Below are positions 34,377 to 42,392 of a DNA stretch of 42,392 nucleotides, in pieces (position 1 is the stretch's first letter; the number at the start of each line of letters is the position of its first letter). A program made the position numbers and the translations under genes. Source of the stretch: Acidilobaceae archaeon UBA158. Lineage in GTDB: Archaea; Thermoproteota; Thermoprotei_A; Sulfolobales; Acidilobaceae. The stretch covers positions 17,600-59,991 of the forward strand of contig DAXV01000006.1 in assembly GCA_002506595.1 (NCBI GenBank), written 5' to 3'. Below the pieces are notes generated by a model. The model ran no database searches. It saw only the letters and a list, made by a program, of their open reading frames with translations, and was not told the DNA's origin.

Positions 34377-34997
34377 ATGTCTGCGTCTGCAGGAAAACTA
34401 AGCATAGGTGAAGAGGTTTATTTGAGAGGATTAACGGGTAGGCTTGTTGGAATATATCTTTTTAAGGGATTTAATAAAGTAGCAATATTAACTTATCCTG
34501 ACAGAATTTGCGAATCTATTTCATCTGCAGCTGCAGTCTCTTATCTGGACAGCTATGGATATGCTGAAAATAAGATTAAGGTATTTGATTATAGCGAAAA
34601 TATAGATACTGTTATAAAGAATATTGTTAATTGGAATCCTGAGGCAATATATTTAGCATTTGGTGGAGAACAAAAAATGGCAAATGTAAATGACATGACA
34701 ATAAAAGTTCTAGATTCACTAAGAAAGAACGGATTTAAAGGAAATATCTTAATACACGTTAGAGTATGGCTTGCTACAAAGCAATTCTCAACAATAGTAT
34801 CTAACAATGAGTTAAGAGAATATTTAATGTCGATTCAAGGATTAAGGTTATTCACAGCTGATGCTAATTCTAAAAAGTTTATGTTCCATTATATATTAAT
34901 ATCAAAAGATGGAAAGGTTACATTAAACAAATATGCAGAGACTGATATAACTCAAGAGCATTCAGATTTGCTAAAGCTATCATTACCACCTTCTTAA
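34377..34997 (+). CDS. Unknown alpha-beta protein
   Basis: I do not recognise a family. The 206 residues alternate hydrophobic strands and amphipathic helices (KVAILTYPDR, SYLDSYGYAENKIKVFDY, PEAIYLAFGGE, KGNILIHVRVW). This is a Rossmann- or periplasmic-binding-like pattern, but without a signal peptide, membrane helix or nucleotide motif. A GTG at 34368 is in frame; ATG 34377 is six bases beyond AGGTG and preferred. It shares a direction with the ABC-2 pair that begins 94 bases after it, though that pair has its own TATA-like sequence. Confidence 0.65.
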   Translation: MSASAGKLSIGEEVYLRGLTGRLVGIYLFKGFNKVAILTYPDRICESISSAAAVSYLDSYGYAENKIKVFDYSENIDTVIKNIVNWNPEAIYLAFGGEQKMANVNDMTIKVLDSLRKNGFKGNILIHVRVWLATKQFSTIVSNNELREYLMSIQGLRLFTADANSKKFMFHYILISKDGKVTLNKYAETDITQEHSDLLKLSLPPS

Positions 34998-35091
34998 TTT
35001 TATAAATATTTTTTAATTAATATTTTATCAGTATAACACTCAAAACTTAAAAATTTAGTCTGCAGATATATATATTGAGATGAGTTAACTA

Positions 35092-36036
35092 TTGGACAAC
35101 GAAATAGTAACGATAAACCTAAGTAGAGAATTTAAAAATAATAAAAAGGTAATTAAGGCTTTAAATAATATTAATATAGAAATACCTAAAAGCGTTACTG
35201 CAGCATTAGTGGGCCCAAATGGTGCAGGAAAAACTACATTAATAAAAATCCTCTCTACTTTAATGTTACCCACTTCAGGAACTGCATATGTTCATGGCTT
35301 TGATATAATTAAGGAGGCAAATAATGTAAGATCTTCAATAGGCTTAGCCACTGGAGGAGAAAGAACTTTTTATTTTAGGTTAACAGGTTATGAAAATTTA
35401 GTATTTTTTGCATCTCTTTATGGATTGTCTTTGAAAGAAGCTAAATCTAGAAGCAAAGAGTTGTTAGATATTGTAGGTCTTTCAGATTTTGCTGATTACC
35501 CATACATGAAATACAGCCTAGGAATGCAAAGAAGGCTTGCTTTGGCAAGAGCTCTTATAAACGATCCCCCTATTTTATTGCTAGATGAGCCTACATTAGG
35601 AATCGATCCAATTTCGGCTAGAGAGTTTAGAAGACTTATTAAAATGATATCATCAAAGAAAACAATTTTATTAACAAGCCATTATATGGGAGAGATCGAA
35701 GAGCTTTCAGACATAATATTTCTTATAAAGGATGGAAGAATTATTCTTAAAGGGACTTCGCAAGAACTTAAAGATAGAATAGGAAAAATTGTTGAGGCTA
35801 TTATTCCAGTAACGCAAATCTCAGATAAAATATCAAAATTCGTTGTAGGAATAAGAGGTAATAGAGCTTATTTAAGATTACCAAAAACATTAATTGACCA
35901 GATAGATGGAAATTCAGAAATTATTGGAGAAACCGATCCAACATTGGAAGACGTTTATGCTGCAATTATTGGAAGTGGCCCAATAGATAAAGGTAGCAGA
36001 GTTAAACCTGTGAGGTTTGGAAGATGGCAAGCTTAA
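35092..36036 (+). CDS. ABC transporter ATP-binding protein (DrrA/ABC-2 type)
   Basis: A 314-residue ATPase: Walker A GPNGAGKT (41-48), signature YSLGMQRRLALA (141-152), Walker B ILLLDEP (161-167) and the switch His197 in LLTSHYMGE. The signature reads SLGMQ rather than SGGMQ. The C-terminal 90 residues are a regulatory domain as in drug/lipid exporters. It starts at TTG 35092 with little Shine-Dalgarno. The 3' end overlaps the permease by 13 bases. Substrate is unknown; export is the usual direction for this type. Confidence 0.93.
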   Translation: MDNEIVTINLSREFKNNKKVIKALNNINIEIPKSVTAALVGPNGAGKTTLIKILSTLMLPTSGTAYVHGFDIIKEANNVRSSIGLATGGERTFYFRLTGYENLVFFASLYGLSLKEAKSRSKELLDIVGLSDFADYPYMKYSLGMQRRLALARALINDPPILLLDEPTLGIDPISAREFRRLIKMISSKKTILLTSHYMGEIEELSDIIFLIKDGRIILKGTSQELKDRIGKIVEAIIPVTQISDKISKFVVGIRGNRAYLRLPKTLIDQIDGNSEIIGETDPTLEDVYAAIIGSGPIDKGSRVKPVRFGRWQA

Positions 36037-36842
36037 GTTCAATTTATTCTAAACTTTATTCATTTGTATATCTAAGGGGATTTAAAATATGGATAAGTTA
36101 TAAAACACAGGTTATTTTAAATGTACTAAGCTGGGTTATACCAGTTTTTACATATTATTTTGTTGGAACATCTTTAGGCCAAAAATTTGTATCTTATATA
36201 AATACACAAAATTATACAGCTTTTATTGTTATTGGACTAGCATTTCAAGGATATGTATCATCAGTAATAACAACAATCAGCGGTAGAATGAGAAATGAAC
36301 AATTATTTGGTACATTAGAATATTATATGCTTTCTCCAACAGGAGTCTTTGGAATGCTATTTTATTCTGCAGCATGGGGTTTCGTTTTAAATACTATAAA
36401 TGCTGTTGTAATCATCTTAGTAGGTTTTGGATTAGGGGTATCTTTTATCAATGCTAATATTGTAGGTGCTTTAATCATTATTATAGAATTACTTATTTCA
36501 ACGTTAGGACTATCAATGATAGCAGGAGGTATTGTTATGATTACTAAACAAGGTAATCCTATATCATTTTTCTTCTCTACAATAACAACACTTCTTTCCG
36601 GAACTGTTTTTCCAATTAGTATTTTACCACAATATATTAAGGATTTAAGCTACGCAATACCTTTAACATTTGCTCTTAATGGCTTAAGGGCGGCTTTACT
36701 GAGTGCTGCTACGCTATCTCAGCTAGTTCATTACTTCATAATACTTTTAATATTTGATGTTATCTTACTTCCTCTAGGTGCTTTTATTTATAAGATAGGA
36801 TTTGATATAGCAAGAAAACAAGGCACTTTGAGTGAATATTAA
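36024..36842 (+). CDS. ABC-2 type transporter permease
   Basis: A 272-residue membrane protein with about six hydrophobic segments, beginning at IWISYKTQVILNVLSW and ending near IILLIFDVILLPLGAFIY. The segment NPISFFFSTITTLLSGTVFPISILPQYI is typical of ABC-2 permeases, as is the GTLEYYMLSPTG coupling-type helix. The ATG lies within the ATPase gene, so the two are coupled and form one exporter. Confidence 0.92.
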   Translation: MASLSSIYSKLYSFVYLRGFKIWISYKTQVILNVLSWVIPVFTYYFVGTSLGQKFVSYINTQNYTAFIVIGLAFQGYVSSVITTISGRMRNEQLFGTLEYYMLSPTGVFGMLFYSAAWGFVLNTINAVVIILVGFGLGVSFINANIVGALIIIIELLISTLGLSMIAGGIVMITKQGNPISFFFSTITTLLSGTVFPISILPQYIKDLSYAIPLTFALNGLRAALLSAATLSQLVHYFIILLIFDVILLPLGAFIYKIGFDIARKQGTLSEY

Positions 36843-36847
36843 GAATC

Positions 36848-38086
36848 TTAAATAAACATAACTAATATTAAAACTCCAACTAATATTAAGGTTAATATTA
36901 AGGTTAAACTTCTTACATATTTATCTTTAGATAGAAATATTAAGAACCCCTTTTCAATTATTCCTGCCATTATTGACAATTGAATTAAATATGCAGCATA
37001 TTTAGCATTGATTTGTCCATGAATATAAAGTAATGCAATTGAAAATACAACTCCAGCGACATTTGCAAATGACGAAGCAAATAATGCTAAAGGTAATAAA
37101 TAAGATACTAATATTGAGACTAATTTGGAAATAACCATTACTATAAAGAAGACAACTGCGAATTCTATTACTTTGCCTATTGGCAAAGGAGTTTCTGGCG
37201 GTGCTATACCAGATACAGAAATATGCTTATAACCAATTGCTCCTATAATAATCAATGTTAAAGTTAATGATATAATCGATGGTGCTATATAATAAATTAA
37301 CTTTGAAGAATATGTTGAAAAATACGAAAAAGCTAATCCCTGAACTAAAACTAATGGCACGTTCGATAATACTATATTATAGGCTATAGTCTTTCCAATA
37401 TTTCTTTCTTTATTACTTAATTCTAATAAACTTAATGTAACAGTTGTGCTTGAAACAAGGCCACCAATGATGGAAAACGCTATTAATCCCTTTTTGTATA
37501 TTTTTAACACAATATATTGCGCGATAAATATAATCCCAATTATAACGACTATAAGCCAAAACTCGAATGGATTAAAAATTCCATACGGACCAATATTTTT
37601 ATCAGGCAAAAGAGGTAAGATAATCAAAGAAAATATCATTAAGTTCAGTATAGCCAAAAGTTCTTCCTTTCTAATCTTTGATATTGCATCCAATAATTGT
37701 GTTTTATAAATTCCTAATGCTGCAACTAATACAGATATAATTACACCCAATTCATAATAACCCAATCCTTCTAGCATACCTGAAAAGAAAACTAAGAATA
37801 TACTTACATAAGTCGTACCTCCAGGAGAACCTGTTACTCGAACTTTTTCTAAATATATAGATGTTGAAATAGTAGTAATTGTTATAATTGCACTCAACAA
37901 TGCAATGTAGTTTGGAAATAATAATGTAAAGATTGAAAACATATATCCTAATAATGAAATAAATATTGCAGTTCTTAATCCTAAGAAAAGTTTTGCACCT
38001 GAAATTTTTCTGTATTCATTTACAAATCCCACTATACCTCCTACAGCTATTGCCATTAGTAGATTTGTTATGTTTATATTTATCAT
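36848..38086 (-). CDS. MgtC/DUF4010-family membrane protein
   Basis: A 412-residue integral membrane protein with about 11-12 hydrophobic helices. The N-terminal MgtC-like part is LLMAIAVGGIVGFVNEYR, then GLRTAIFISLLGYM. The DUF4010 part shows LIILPLLPDKNIGPYGIFNPFEFW and AFSIIGGLVSSTTVTLSLLELS. Function is unknown (a transport or Mg-related role is suggested for the family). It starts at ATG 38086 without a clear Shine-Dalgarno and converges with the ABC permease, five bases apart. Confidence 0.88.
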   Translation of the reverse strand: MININITNLLMAIAVGGIVGFVNEYRKISGAKLFLGLRTAIFISLLGYMFSIFTLLFPNYIALLSAIITITTISTSIYLEKVRVTGSPGGTTYVSIFLVFFSGMLEGLGYYELGVIISVLVAALGIYKTQLLDAISKIRKEELLAILNLMIFSLIILPLLPDKNIGPYGIFNPFEFWLIVVIIGIIFIAQYIVLKIYKKGLIAFSIIGGLVSSTTVTLSLLELSNKERNIGKTIAYNIVLSNVPLVLVQGLAFSYFSTYSSKLIYYIAPSIISLTLTLIIIGAIGYKHISVSGIAPPETPLPIGKVIEFAVVFFIVMVISKLVSILVSYLLPLALFASSFANVAGVVFSIALLYIHGQINAKYAAYLIQLSIMAGIIEKGFLIFLSKDKYVRSLTLILTLILVGVLILVMFI

Positions 38087-38208
38087 GTTTTCAGCCTTTC
38101 CATTCCTTCCGTTATTTGATATACTGTTAACTTTTTAAGCATTTTTTTAATTTTTTAAACAGTTAAAAACTATACCTTAATAAATCCAAAATATAGAAGA
38201 AAATATGA

Positions 38209-38282
38209 GGGCCCGTAGCTCAGCCTGGTGGAGCGCTCGGCTGATAACCGAGAAGTCGGGGGTTCGAATCCCCCCGGGCCCA
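38209..38282 (+). tRNA. tRNA-Ile (anticodon GAT)
   Basis: A 74-base tRNA without intron. The acceptor stem is GGGCCCG/CGGGCCC with discriminator A, the D arm GCTC/GAGC, and the anticodon stem CTCGG/CCGAG encloses CTGATAA (anticodon GAT). The T arm is GGGGG-TTCGAAT-CCCCC. CCA is not encoded. The acceptor stem equals that of the tRNA-Lys. CTTAATAAAT about 27-33 bases upstream is a likely TATA box. Confidence 0.96.
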
Positions 38283-38335
38283 TTTCTGATAAATAATATT
38301 AACCTTGTTTTCTAATTATTTTAGTGATGACATAA

Positions 38336-39478
38336 ATGACATCAAGTTACGCGGATCTCCCACTACATAATGGCCATGTTCCCTACTGGATGCTAAAATA
38401 TATGAGGGAACTTACTGAAGTTATTACAAAATTTATAATAGAAGAAAGGGGTGTTAACAATTTTATAAAGGCATTATCTGACCCATTATGGTTTCAGGCT
38501 TTTAATAACGTTATTGGCATGGATTGGGATAGCAGCGGTAGTACTACTGTTTTGTTATCCTTGCTCAAAGAAGTCTCTATGAAAAAAGATTTAGGTTTTT
38601 TAGTTTTCGGGGGAAAAGGAAAGCACATGCTAAATATTAAGGATGAATTAAGCATTTTTTCAAAGAAATATGATTTAGATATTGACAATATAATAAAGTT
38701 TAGCAAAATTGCAGCAAAAGCTGATTCATCATTTTTGCTTGATGGCTATGATATTTATATTCATACAATAATTGTTCCTATAACAAGAGGTAATTTATTA
38801 GTTATACAACAGGGTATGAATACTAATAATTTAATGGCAAGAAGATACCATGTCGATAAGGCTGCATTAGAGAATCCTAATAATGGAATAACTGGAATTA
38901 AAGAAGAAAATGTAATTGATATGACATCAAAAATGAGCAGAGAAGCAAGAAAGCTATTCATTGATCTTTTATCGGAAGGAAAAGAAAAGTTTAGGAATAA
39001 TTTAGTTCAAGCAAACAATATTCTTGGGAAGAAATCCCTCGATTATTTTATATACGGTCAAGAAAATAGAAATGATATAAAGAAATATTACTATCCAATA
39101 ATACCATCAAAGAAATTGCTAAAAGCAGTTGATGATATAGCAAAAAAACCACCATCTAATGAAATTGAACTAGCATTAACCCCTAATGTTGGACCAAAAT
39201 TGGTTAGAGCCTTAGCATTAATATCTGATGTTATATATTCTGTTCCTGTCTCTCATAAAGATCCAGTAAATTTATCGTTAGACCCATTTAGTTATTCTTA
39301 TGCTATAGGTGGAAAGGATGGAATACCATATCCTTTTGATGCAAAAACAGCTAAAGATGCAATAGAATTTTTAAGAAATGCCTTAGAAGAAGCTGGTATA
39401 AATGAAAAAGTAAGAAGGTTAGCTCTTCAAAGACTTAACATTTTTGTAAAAAGAATAAAATTTAATGAGAACCTTTAA
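38336..39478 (+). CDS. DUF763 family protein
   Basis: The 380 residues match DUF763, a widely conserved archaeal and bacterial family of unknown function. Landmarks are ADLPLHNGHVPYWMLKYM, LSDPLWFQAFNNVIGMDWDSSGSTTVLL, the FVFGGKGKHM loop, and in the C-terminal part PNVGPKLVRALALISDVIYSVPVSHKDPVNLSLDPFSYSYAIGGKDGIPYPF. No known catalytic motif is seen. Start ATG 38336 has GTGATG seven bases upstream. It comes 53 bases after tRNA-Ile and 43 bases before the phosphoesterase. Confidence 0.9.
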   Translation: MTSSYADLPLHNGHVPYWMLKYMRELTEVITKFIIEERGVNNFIKALSDPLWFQAFNNVIGMDWDSSGSTTVLLSLLKEVSMKKDLGFLVFGGKGKHMLNIKDELSIFSKKYDLDIDNIIKFSKIAAKADSSFLLDGYDIYIHTIIVPITRGNLLVIQQGMNTNNLMARRYHVDKAALENPNNGITGIKEENVIDMTSKMSREARKLFIDLLSEGKEKFRNNLVQANNILGKKSLDYFIYGQENRNDIKKYYYPIIPSKKLLKAVDDIAKKPPSNEIELALTPNVGPKLVRALALISDVIYSVPVSHKDPVNLSLDPFSYSYAIGGKDGIPYPFDAKTAKDAIEFLRNALEEAGINEKVRRLALQRLNIFVKRIKFNENL

Positions 39479-39521
39479 CCTTTTTTATCTTAATTTTTAC
39501 TATAATTAATTGGGAAATCAA

Positions 39522-40121
39522 ATGGTAACTAAGATAATTCATATAAGTGATATTCATTGCAATAACTATATGTTAGAAAAAATTAAGAAACTTAACTATG
39601 ATATATTGATTTCTTCTGGAGATTTTGAATGCCTAGAAACAGCAGAAATATTTTCAGAATTCAAAAATTCATTTGCTGTCTCAGGTAATTTAGATGATAT
39701 ATCTATAATGAAACATTTATCGAAAAAAGGAATTCTATTAGATGGAAAAATTAAAACATTTAATGAATTAACTTTTATAGGTATAGGAGGTATTGATCCT
39801 ATAAATAATATATCTGTTATAAAAAATTTTTCTTTTACTAAGTATAAATATATTATATTAGTATCTCATAATCCACCGTATGGTATTTTAGATAAAACAT
39901 TCTTTAATGTTAGGGCAGGATTAAAAGAAATAAATTCAGTATTAAATTATATTAAACCAATAATGCATCTTTTTGGCCATATACACGAAAGTAGCGGAAT
40001 AGAAAACATAAATAACACAATTTATATAAATCCTGGGCCATTAAGTAATGGCAATTATGCTGAAATAATTTTAGGCGATAAAATAAAAGCTGAAATCAAG
40101 AACTTGAACGAAGGAAATTAA
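39522..40121 (+). CDS. Calcineurin-like metallophosphoesterase
   Basis: The 199 residues carry all metal-site motifs: SDIH (Asp10, His12), SSGDFE (Asp34), SGNLDD (Asn56), VSHNPP (His116) and GHIH (His153, His155). It is a small YfcE/Mre11-fold phosphoesterase without extra domains; substrate is unknown. ATG 39522, with GGGA about seven bases before, is preferred over TTG 39510. Its last 26 bases overlap the end of the opposing helicase gene. Confidence 0.9.
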   Translation: MVTKIIHISDIHCNNYMLEKIKKLNYDILISSGDFECLETAEIFSEFKNSFAVSGNLDDISIMKHLSKKGILLDGKIKTFNELTFIGIGGIDPINNISVIKNFSFTKYKYIILVSHNPPYGILDKTFFNVRAGLKEINSVLNYIKPIMHLFGHIHESSGIENINNTIYINPGPLSNGNYAEIILGDKIKAEIKNLNEGN

Positions 40122-41949
40122 TTATCTCTGGCATTGTATCATTAAATTCATCAATACTTTTGGTCACTTTATTATATTTTAGCCTTAAAAGCTTTTTTAT
40201 TTCACCATATAAATATCTGTAATCCATTAAAAAATAAATACCCTTATCATCAGGAGATCTTATTGCTCTACCAAGAGCTTGCTTTATTCTTATATATGCA
40301 GCTATTTTATATAAGTAATATTTCGTCTTAGTTATGCCTAGCCTCTTAGATAGAACCTCTTCTTGAGCAATTAAATAGGCATCCCTTTGAGGGTAAGGAA
40401 TACCTATAATTGCTACTATCTTTATCTTGCTTTTTCCTCCTTCAGTAATTTCTATTCCTTCAGTAATTTTACCCCCGGCAACAGAATTAATTATTATATT
40501 ACTATCTTTTGAAACTTCGTTTAAGACACTTTCTAAAGAAGTATCCTTACTTTCTTCAATGTGATGAATTTGATCATTTAGTCCCTTAACTATCCTTTCC
40601 ATAAGATCATAACTCGGATAAACAAATAACTTAACTCCATCAAGTTTGCTTATTTGATTTAAATAATATGAGATTCTCTTATACATTACTTCTCCTCTTG
40701 TTTTGTATAGAGTTGAAACATCACCTAATACAATAGTCATGCTTTTACCTATTCTACCTTTAATTCCGAGCATTATTTCAGCATCATAAAAAGTTCTGTT
40801 TTTATTTATGTTAAGCATTTCATTTACAAAGTCTCCAGGAGGTATTGTTCCACTAATTAAAATTGCAGACCTAACTTTCTGTAAAGGATTGCTAACAACT
40901 GTAGAGGGATCTAAAGGTGTTGATATCAATTTATAAATTCCATCATTCGTAGAAACAAATAAATATGAGTTATCATTTTTTAAGCTCGATAACCATGATA
41001 ATAAGTGAGTTAAATAAACTCTTATAGCGTTATTTCCATTAAAGTACCTTTGAAATTTCTTTTCTCTTATATCTTCACTAACGTCAGCAATTATATCTAA
41101 ATAATCCAAGGAATCTTTGAATTTATTCTTATCAACCTTTCTGACGATTTCATCAGATTTAGGCTTTAATTCCTTTGCTATTTCATATATATTTAAAATA
41201 ACTTTTTCTATTTCAGTATTTGAATATCCATACTCCTTCAATTCATTTACTGACTGCTCTAAATCTCTTAGTGTTATTGTTGTTTCTAAAATGCTATGAG
41301 CATTCATAAGACTATGTGCTTCATCAACTACGACGACAAGTTTATTTAAATCTAAAAAATCTAAAACCCTTTCAAATATTTCATCTTTGAAATAATAAGG
41401 ATATGTAGCAATAATAAACCTTGTATCTTTTGATAGCTCAGCCAATGAAAAGAAAGGGCACGAATTTATCTTATTTACTATTGCATAGGCTTGTTCTAAA
41501 CTACTAAATGAAGCTATCCTGTCAATGACATCCCATATATCCTTATTACTTAACTCTATACTTTTTACATAATAATTACATGACCCCTTAATCCTGGCCA
41601 TTCTACAATTTTCCCAAAAATCTTCTGAAGAAATTGCGTTATCACTCTGATTTCTAAAAAGAGGACAAGTCCTTTTCGCACTGAATAGAAAGGAATAATC
41701 TAAATTAAACCTCTTAAGTTCTCTAATAACAGGATCTATTTCATTTACTGTTCTAACAATCCATAAAATTTTTTCTGCATTACTTTCAACTATACCTTTT
41801 ATTACAGCTGCAGTTTTACCAAATCCTGTAGGAGCATTTATAATAGCTATGCTATTCTTTTCTATTACATCTTTTACTATTTCCGCTATCTCCATTTGAC
41901 CAGGTCTTAGTTCATTATATGGAAATTTTTTATTCTCCGATGAAGACAA
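40096..41949 (-). CDS. XPD/DinG-family Fe-S DNA helicase
   Basis: A 617-residue superfamily 2 helicase: motif I NAPTGFGKT (38-46), Fe-S Cys at 95, 115, 124 and 164, motif II DEAH (209-212), SGTIPPGDF, GGKITEGIE (motif V) and QALGRAIR (motif VI, 557-564). Four Cys between motifs I and II mark an XPD-type 5'-3' helicase with a 4Fe-4S cluster, for repair or recombination. Compared with standard archaeal XPD it has a few extra segments, so a DinG-like paralogue is possible. The start is TTG 41949 behind GGATGAT. It overlaps the YjbQ gene by 20 bases at its start and the phosphoesterase by 26 at its end. Confidence 0.9.
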   Translation of the reverse strand: MSSSENKKFPYNELRPGQMEIAEIVKDVIEKNSIAIINAPTGFGKTAAVIKGIVESNAEKILWIVRTVNEIDPVIRELKRFNLDYSFLFSAKRTCPLFRNQSDNAISSEDFWENCRMARIKGSCNYYVKSIELSNKDIWDVIDRIASFSSLEQAYAIVNKINSCPFFSLAELSKDTRFIIATYPYYFKDEIFERVLDFLDLNKLVVVVDEAHSLMNAHSILETTITLRDLEQSVNELKEYGYSNTEIEKVILNIYEIAKELKPKSDEIVRKVDKNKFKDSLDYLDIIADVSEDIREKKFQRYFNGNNAIRVYLTHLLSWLSSLKNDNSYLFVSTNDGIYKLISTPLDPSTVVSNPLQKVRSAILISGTIPPGDFVNEMLNINKNRTFYDAEIMLGIKGRIGKSMTIVLGDVSTLYKTRGEVMYKRISYYLNQISKLDGVKLFVYPSYDLMERIVKGLNDQIHHIEESKDTSLESVLNEVSKDSNIIINSVAGGKITEGIEITEGGKSKIKIVAIIGIPYPQRDAYLIAQEEVLSKRLGITKTKYYLYKIAAYIRIKQALGRAIRSPDDKGIYFLMDYRYLYGEIKKLLRLKYNKVTKSIDEFNDTMPEIINFLRSSS

Positions 41950-42340
41950 TTTTTATCATCCTTTTTCTAGGCCCATCAAGTTCAATAAATAAAATTCTCT
42001 GCCAAGTACCTAAAACTATTTTTCCAGATTCTATTAATAATGATCTAGAATTTCCTATAAGACTTGATGCCAAATGTGCATGAGCGTTATTATCTATTAA
42101 ATTATGCTTCCAATTTCCATCTGGCTTAAATATTTCCTTTATGATTCTCTTTAAATCTTCTTCCAAATTAGGCTCATATTCATTTAATGTAATTGCTGCT
42201 GTTGTATGCAAAACATATAAATTCAAAATTCCATTTTTATAACCATTTTGGTTAACAATATTTTCTACTTTATCTGTAATATCTAATATCTCTATTCTTT
42301 CATTAGTATTAATTTCTAAACTTGAAACTTCAAATTTCAA
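41930..42340 (-). CDS. YjbQ/UPF0047 family protein
   Basis: The 136 residues match YjbQ: YVLHTTAAITLNEYEPNLEEDL, WKHNLIDNNAHAHLASSLIGNSRSLLIESGKIVLGTWQRILFIELDGPRKR. Conserved His and Asp/Glu residues form a putative metal site. Some members show weak thiamine-phosphate synthase activity, and the physiological role is unknown. It starts at TTG 42340 with GGGGAG just upstream; AAAATAAAATA near 42372-42382 may be its TATA box. The helicase gene begins inside its 3' end. Confidence 0.9.
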   Translation of the reverse strand: MKFEVSSLEINTNERIEILDITDKVENIVNQNGYKNGILNLYVLHTTAAITLNEYEPNLEEDLKRIIKEIFKPDGNWKHNLIDNNAHAHLASSLIGNSRSLLIESGKIVLGTWQRILFIELDGPRKRMIKIVFIGE

Positions 42341-42392
42341 ATTCTCCCCTATAATTTAATTAAGGAGAGATATTTTATTTTTAGCTCATTTA

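Noticed and set aside
38324..38345. GTGATGA resembling a C box of a C/D guide RNA
   Set aside because: No D box (CTGA) at a suitable distance follows, and it serves as the ribosome site for DUF763.

Overview
The window is AT-rich archaeal chromosome and reads as a crenarchaeote (Thermoproteota). It carries an undivided RpoB with RpoA split into A' and A'', archaeal EF-1A, eL30, eS26, eL40 and LX proteins, an XPD-type Fe-S helicase, a translin, DUF460 and a RIO2 kinase. Very GC-rich tRNAs inside an AT-rich genome point to a thermophile. Sulfur-handling genes and the low GC would suit an Acidilobales or Caldisphaera-like acidophile, but that placement is inference. No rRNA, insertion sequence, integrase or CRISPR array was seen.

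Layout. 1-2149 (-): carA and the start of carB (cut by the window edge). 2517-3338 (+): orphan membrane-anchored protein, then about 400 bases without a gene. 3753-16225 (-): the RNA polymerase/str ribosomal block read right to left as tRNA-Lys, rpoH, rpoB, rpoA1, rpoA2, rpl30e, nusA, rps12, then (after an oppositely oriented DUF151 gene) rps7, EF-1A, rps10 and tRNA-Ser. 16315-20364 (-): a sulfur block, dsrE-like, tusA-like, SQR-like flavoprotein, DUF1641, then a second flavoprotein-DUF1641 pair behind its own promoter. 20531-21364: two small winged-helix type proteins, one divergent from the sulfur block and one ArsR-like. 21619-24488 (+): RIO2 kinase and DUF460 with a 3-base overlap. 24490-25710 (-): archaeal S-adenosylmethionine synthetase, divergent from three consecutive four-CBS-domain proteins (25916-28597). 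28613-30235 (-): rpl18a/LX, prefoldin alpha, ftsY. 30398-34067 (+): rps26e, a beta-RFAP synthase-like GHMP protein, translin, an unknown helical protein and DUF1464. 34074-34247 (-): rpl40e, a 57-residue zinc protein. 34377-36842 (+): an unknown protein and an ABC-2 exporter. 36848-38086 (-): MgtC/DUF4010-type membrane protein. 38209-40121 (+): tRNA-Ile, DUF763, metallophosphoesterase. 40096-42340 (-): XPD/DinG-like helicase and a YjbQ-family protein.

How the genes work together. Most of the window is information processing. Two blocks are less ordinary. The sulfur block pairs sulfane-sulfur carriers (DsrE and TusA types) with sulfide:quinone-reductase-like flavoproteins and DUF1641 partners, with a perfect inverted repeat in the divergent promoter. 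The RIO2-DUF460 pair is the most intriguing: between two RNase H/RuvC-like regions, DUF460 contains a GGMSQSRYQRR segment that resembles the GGQ loop of class-1 release factors and Vms1-type ribosome-rescue factors.

Translation starts: inside operons most genes carry a GGTG-type Shine-Dalgarno, and roughly a third start with TTG, including rpoB and rpoH. Several starts given here were moved to fit the ribosome binding site.
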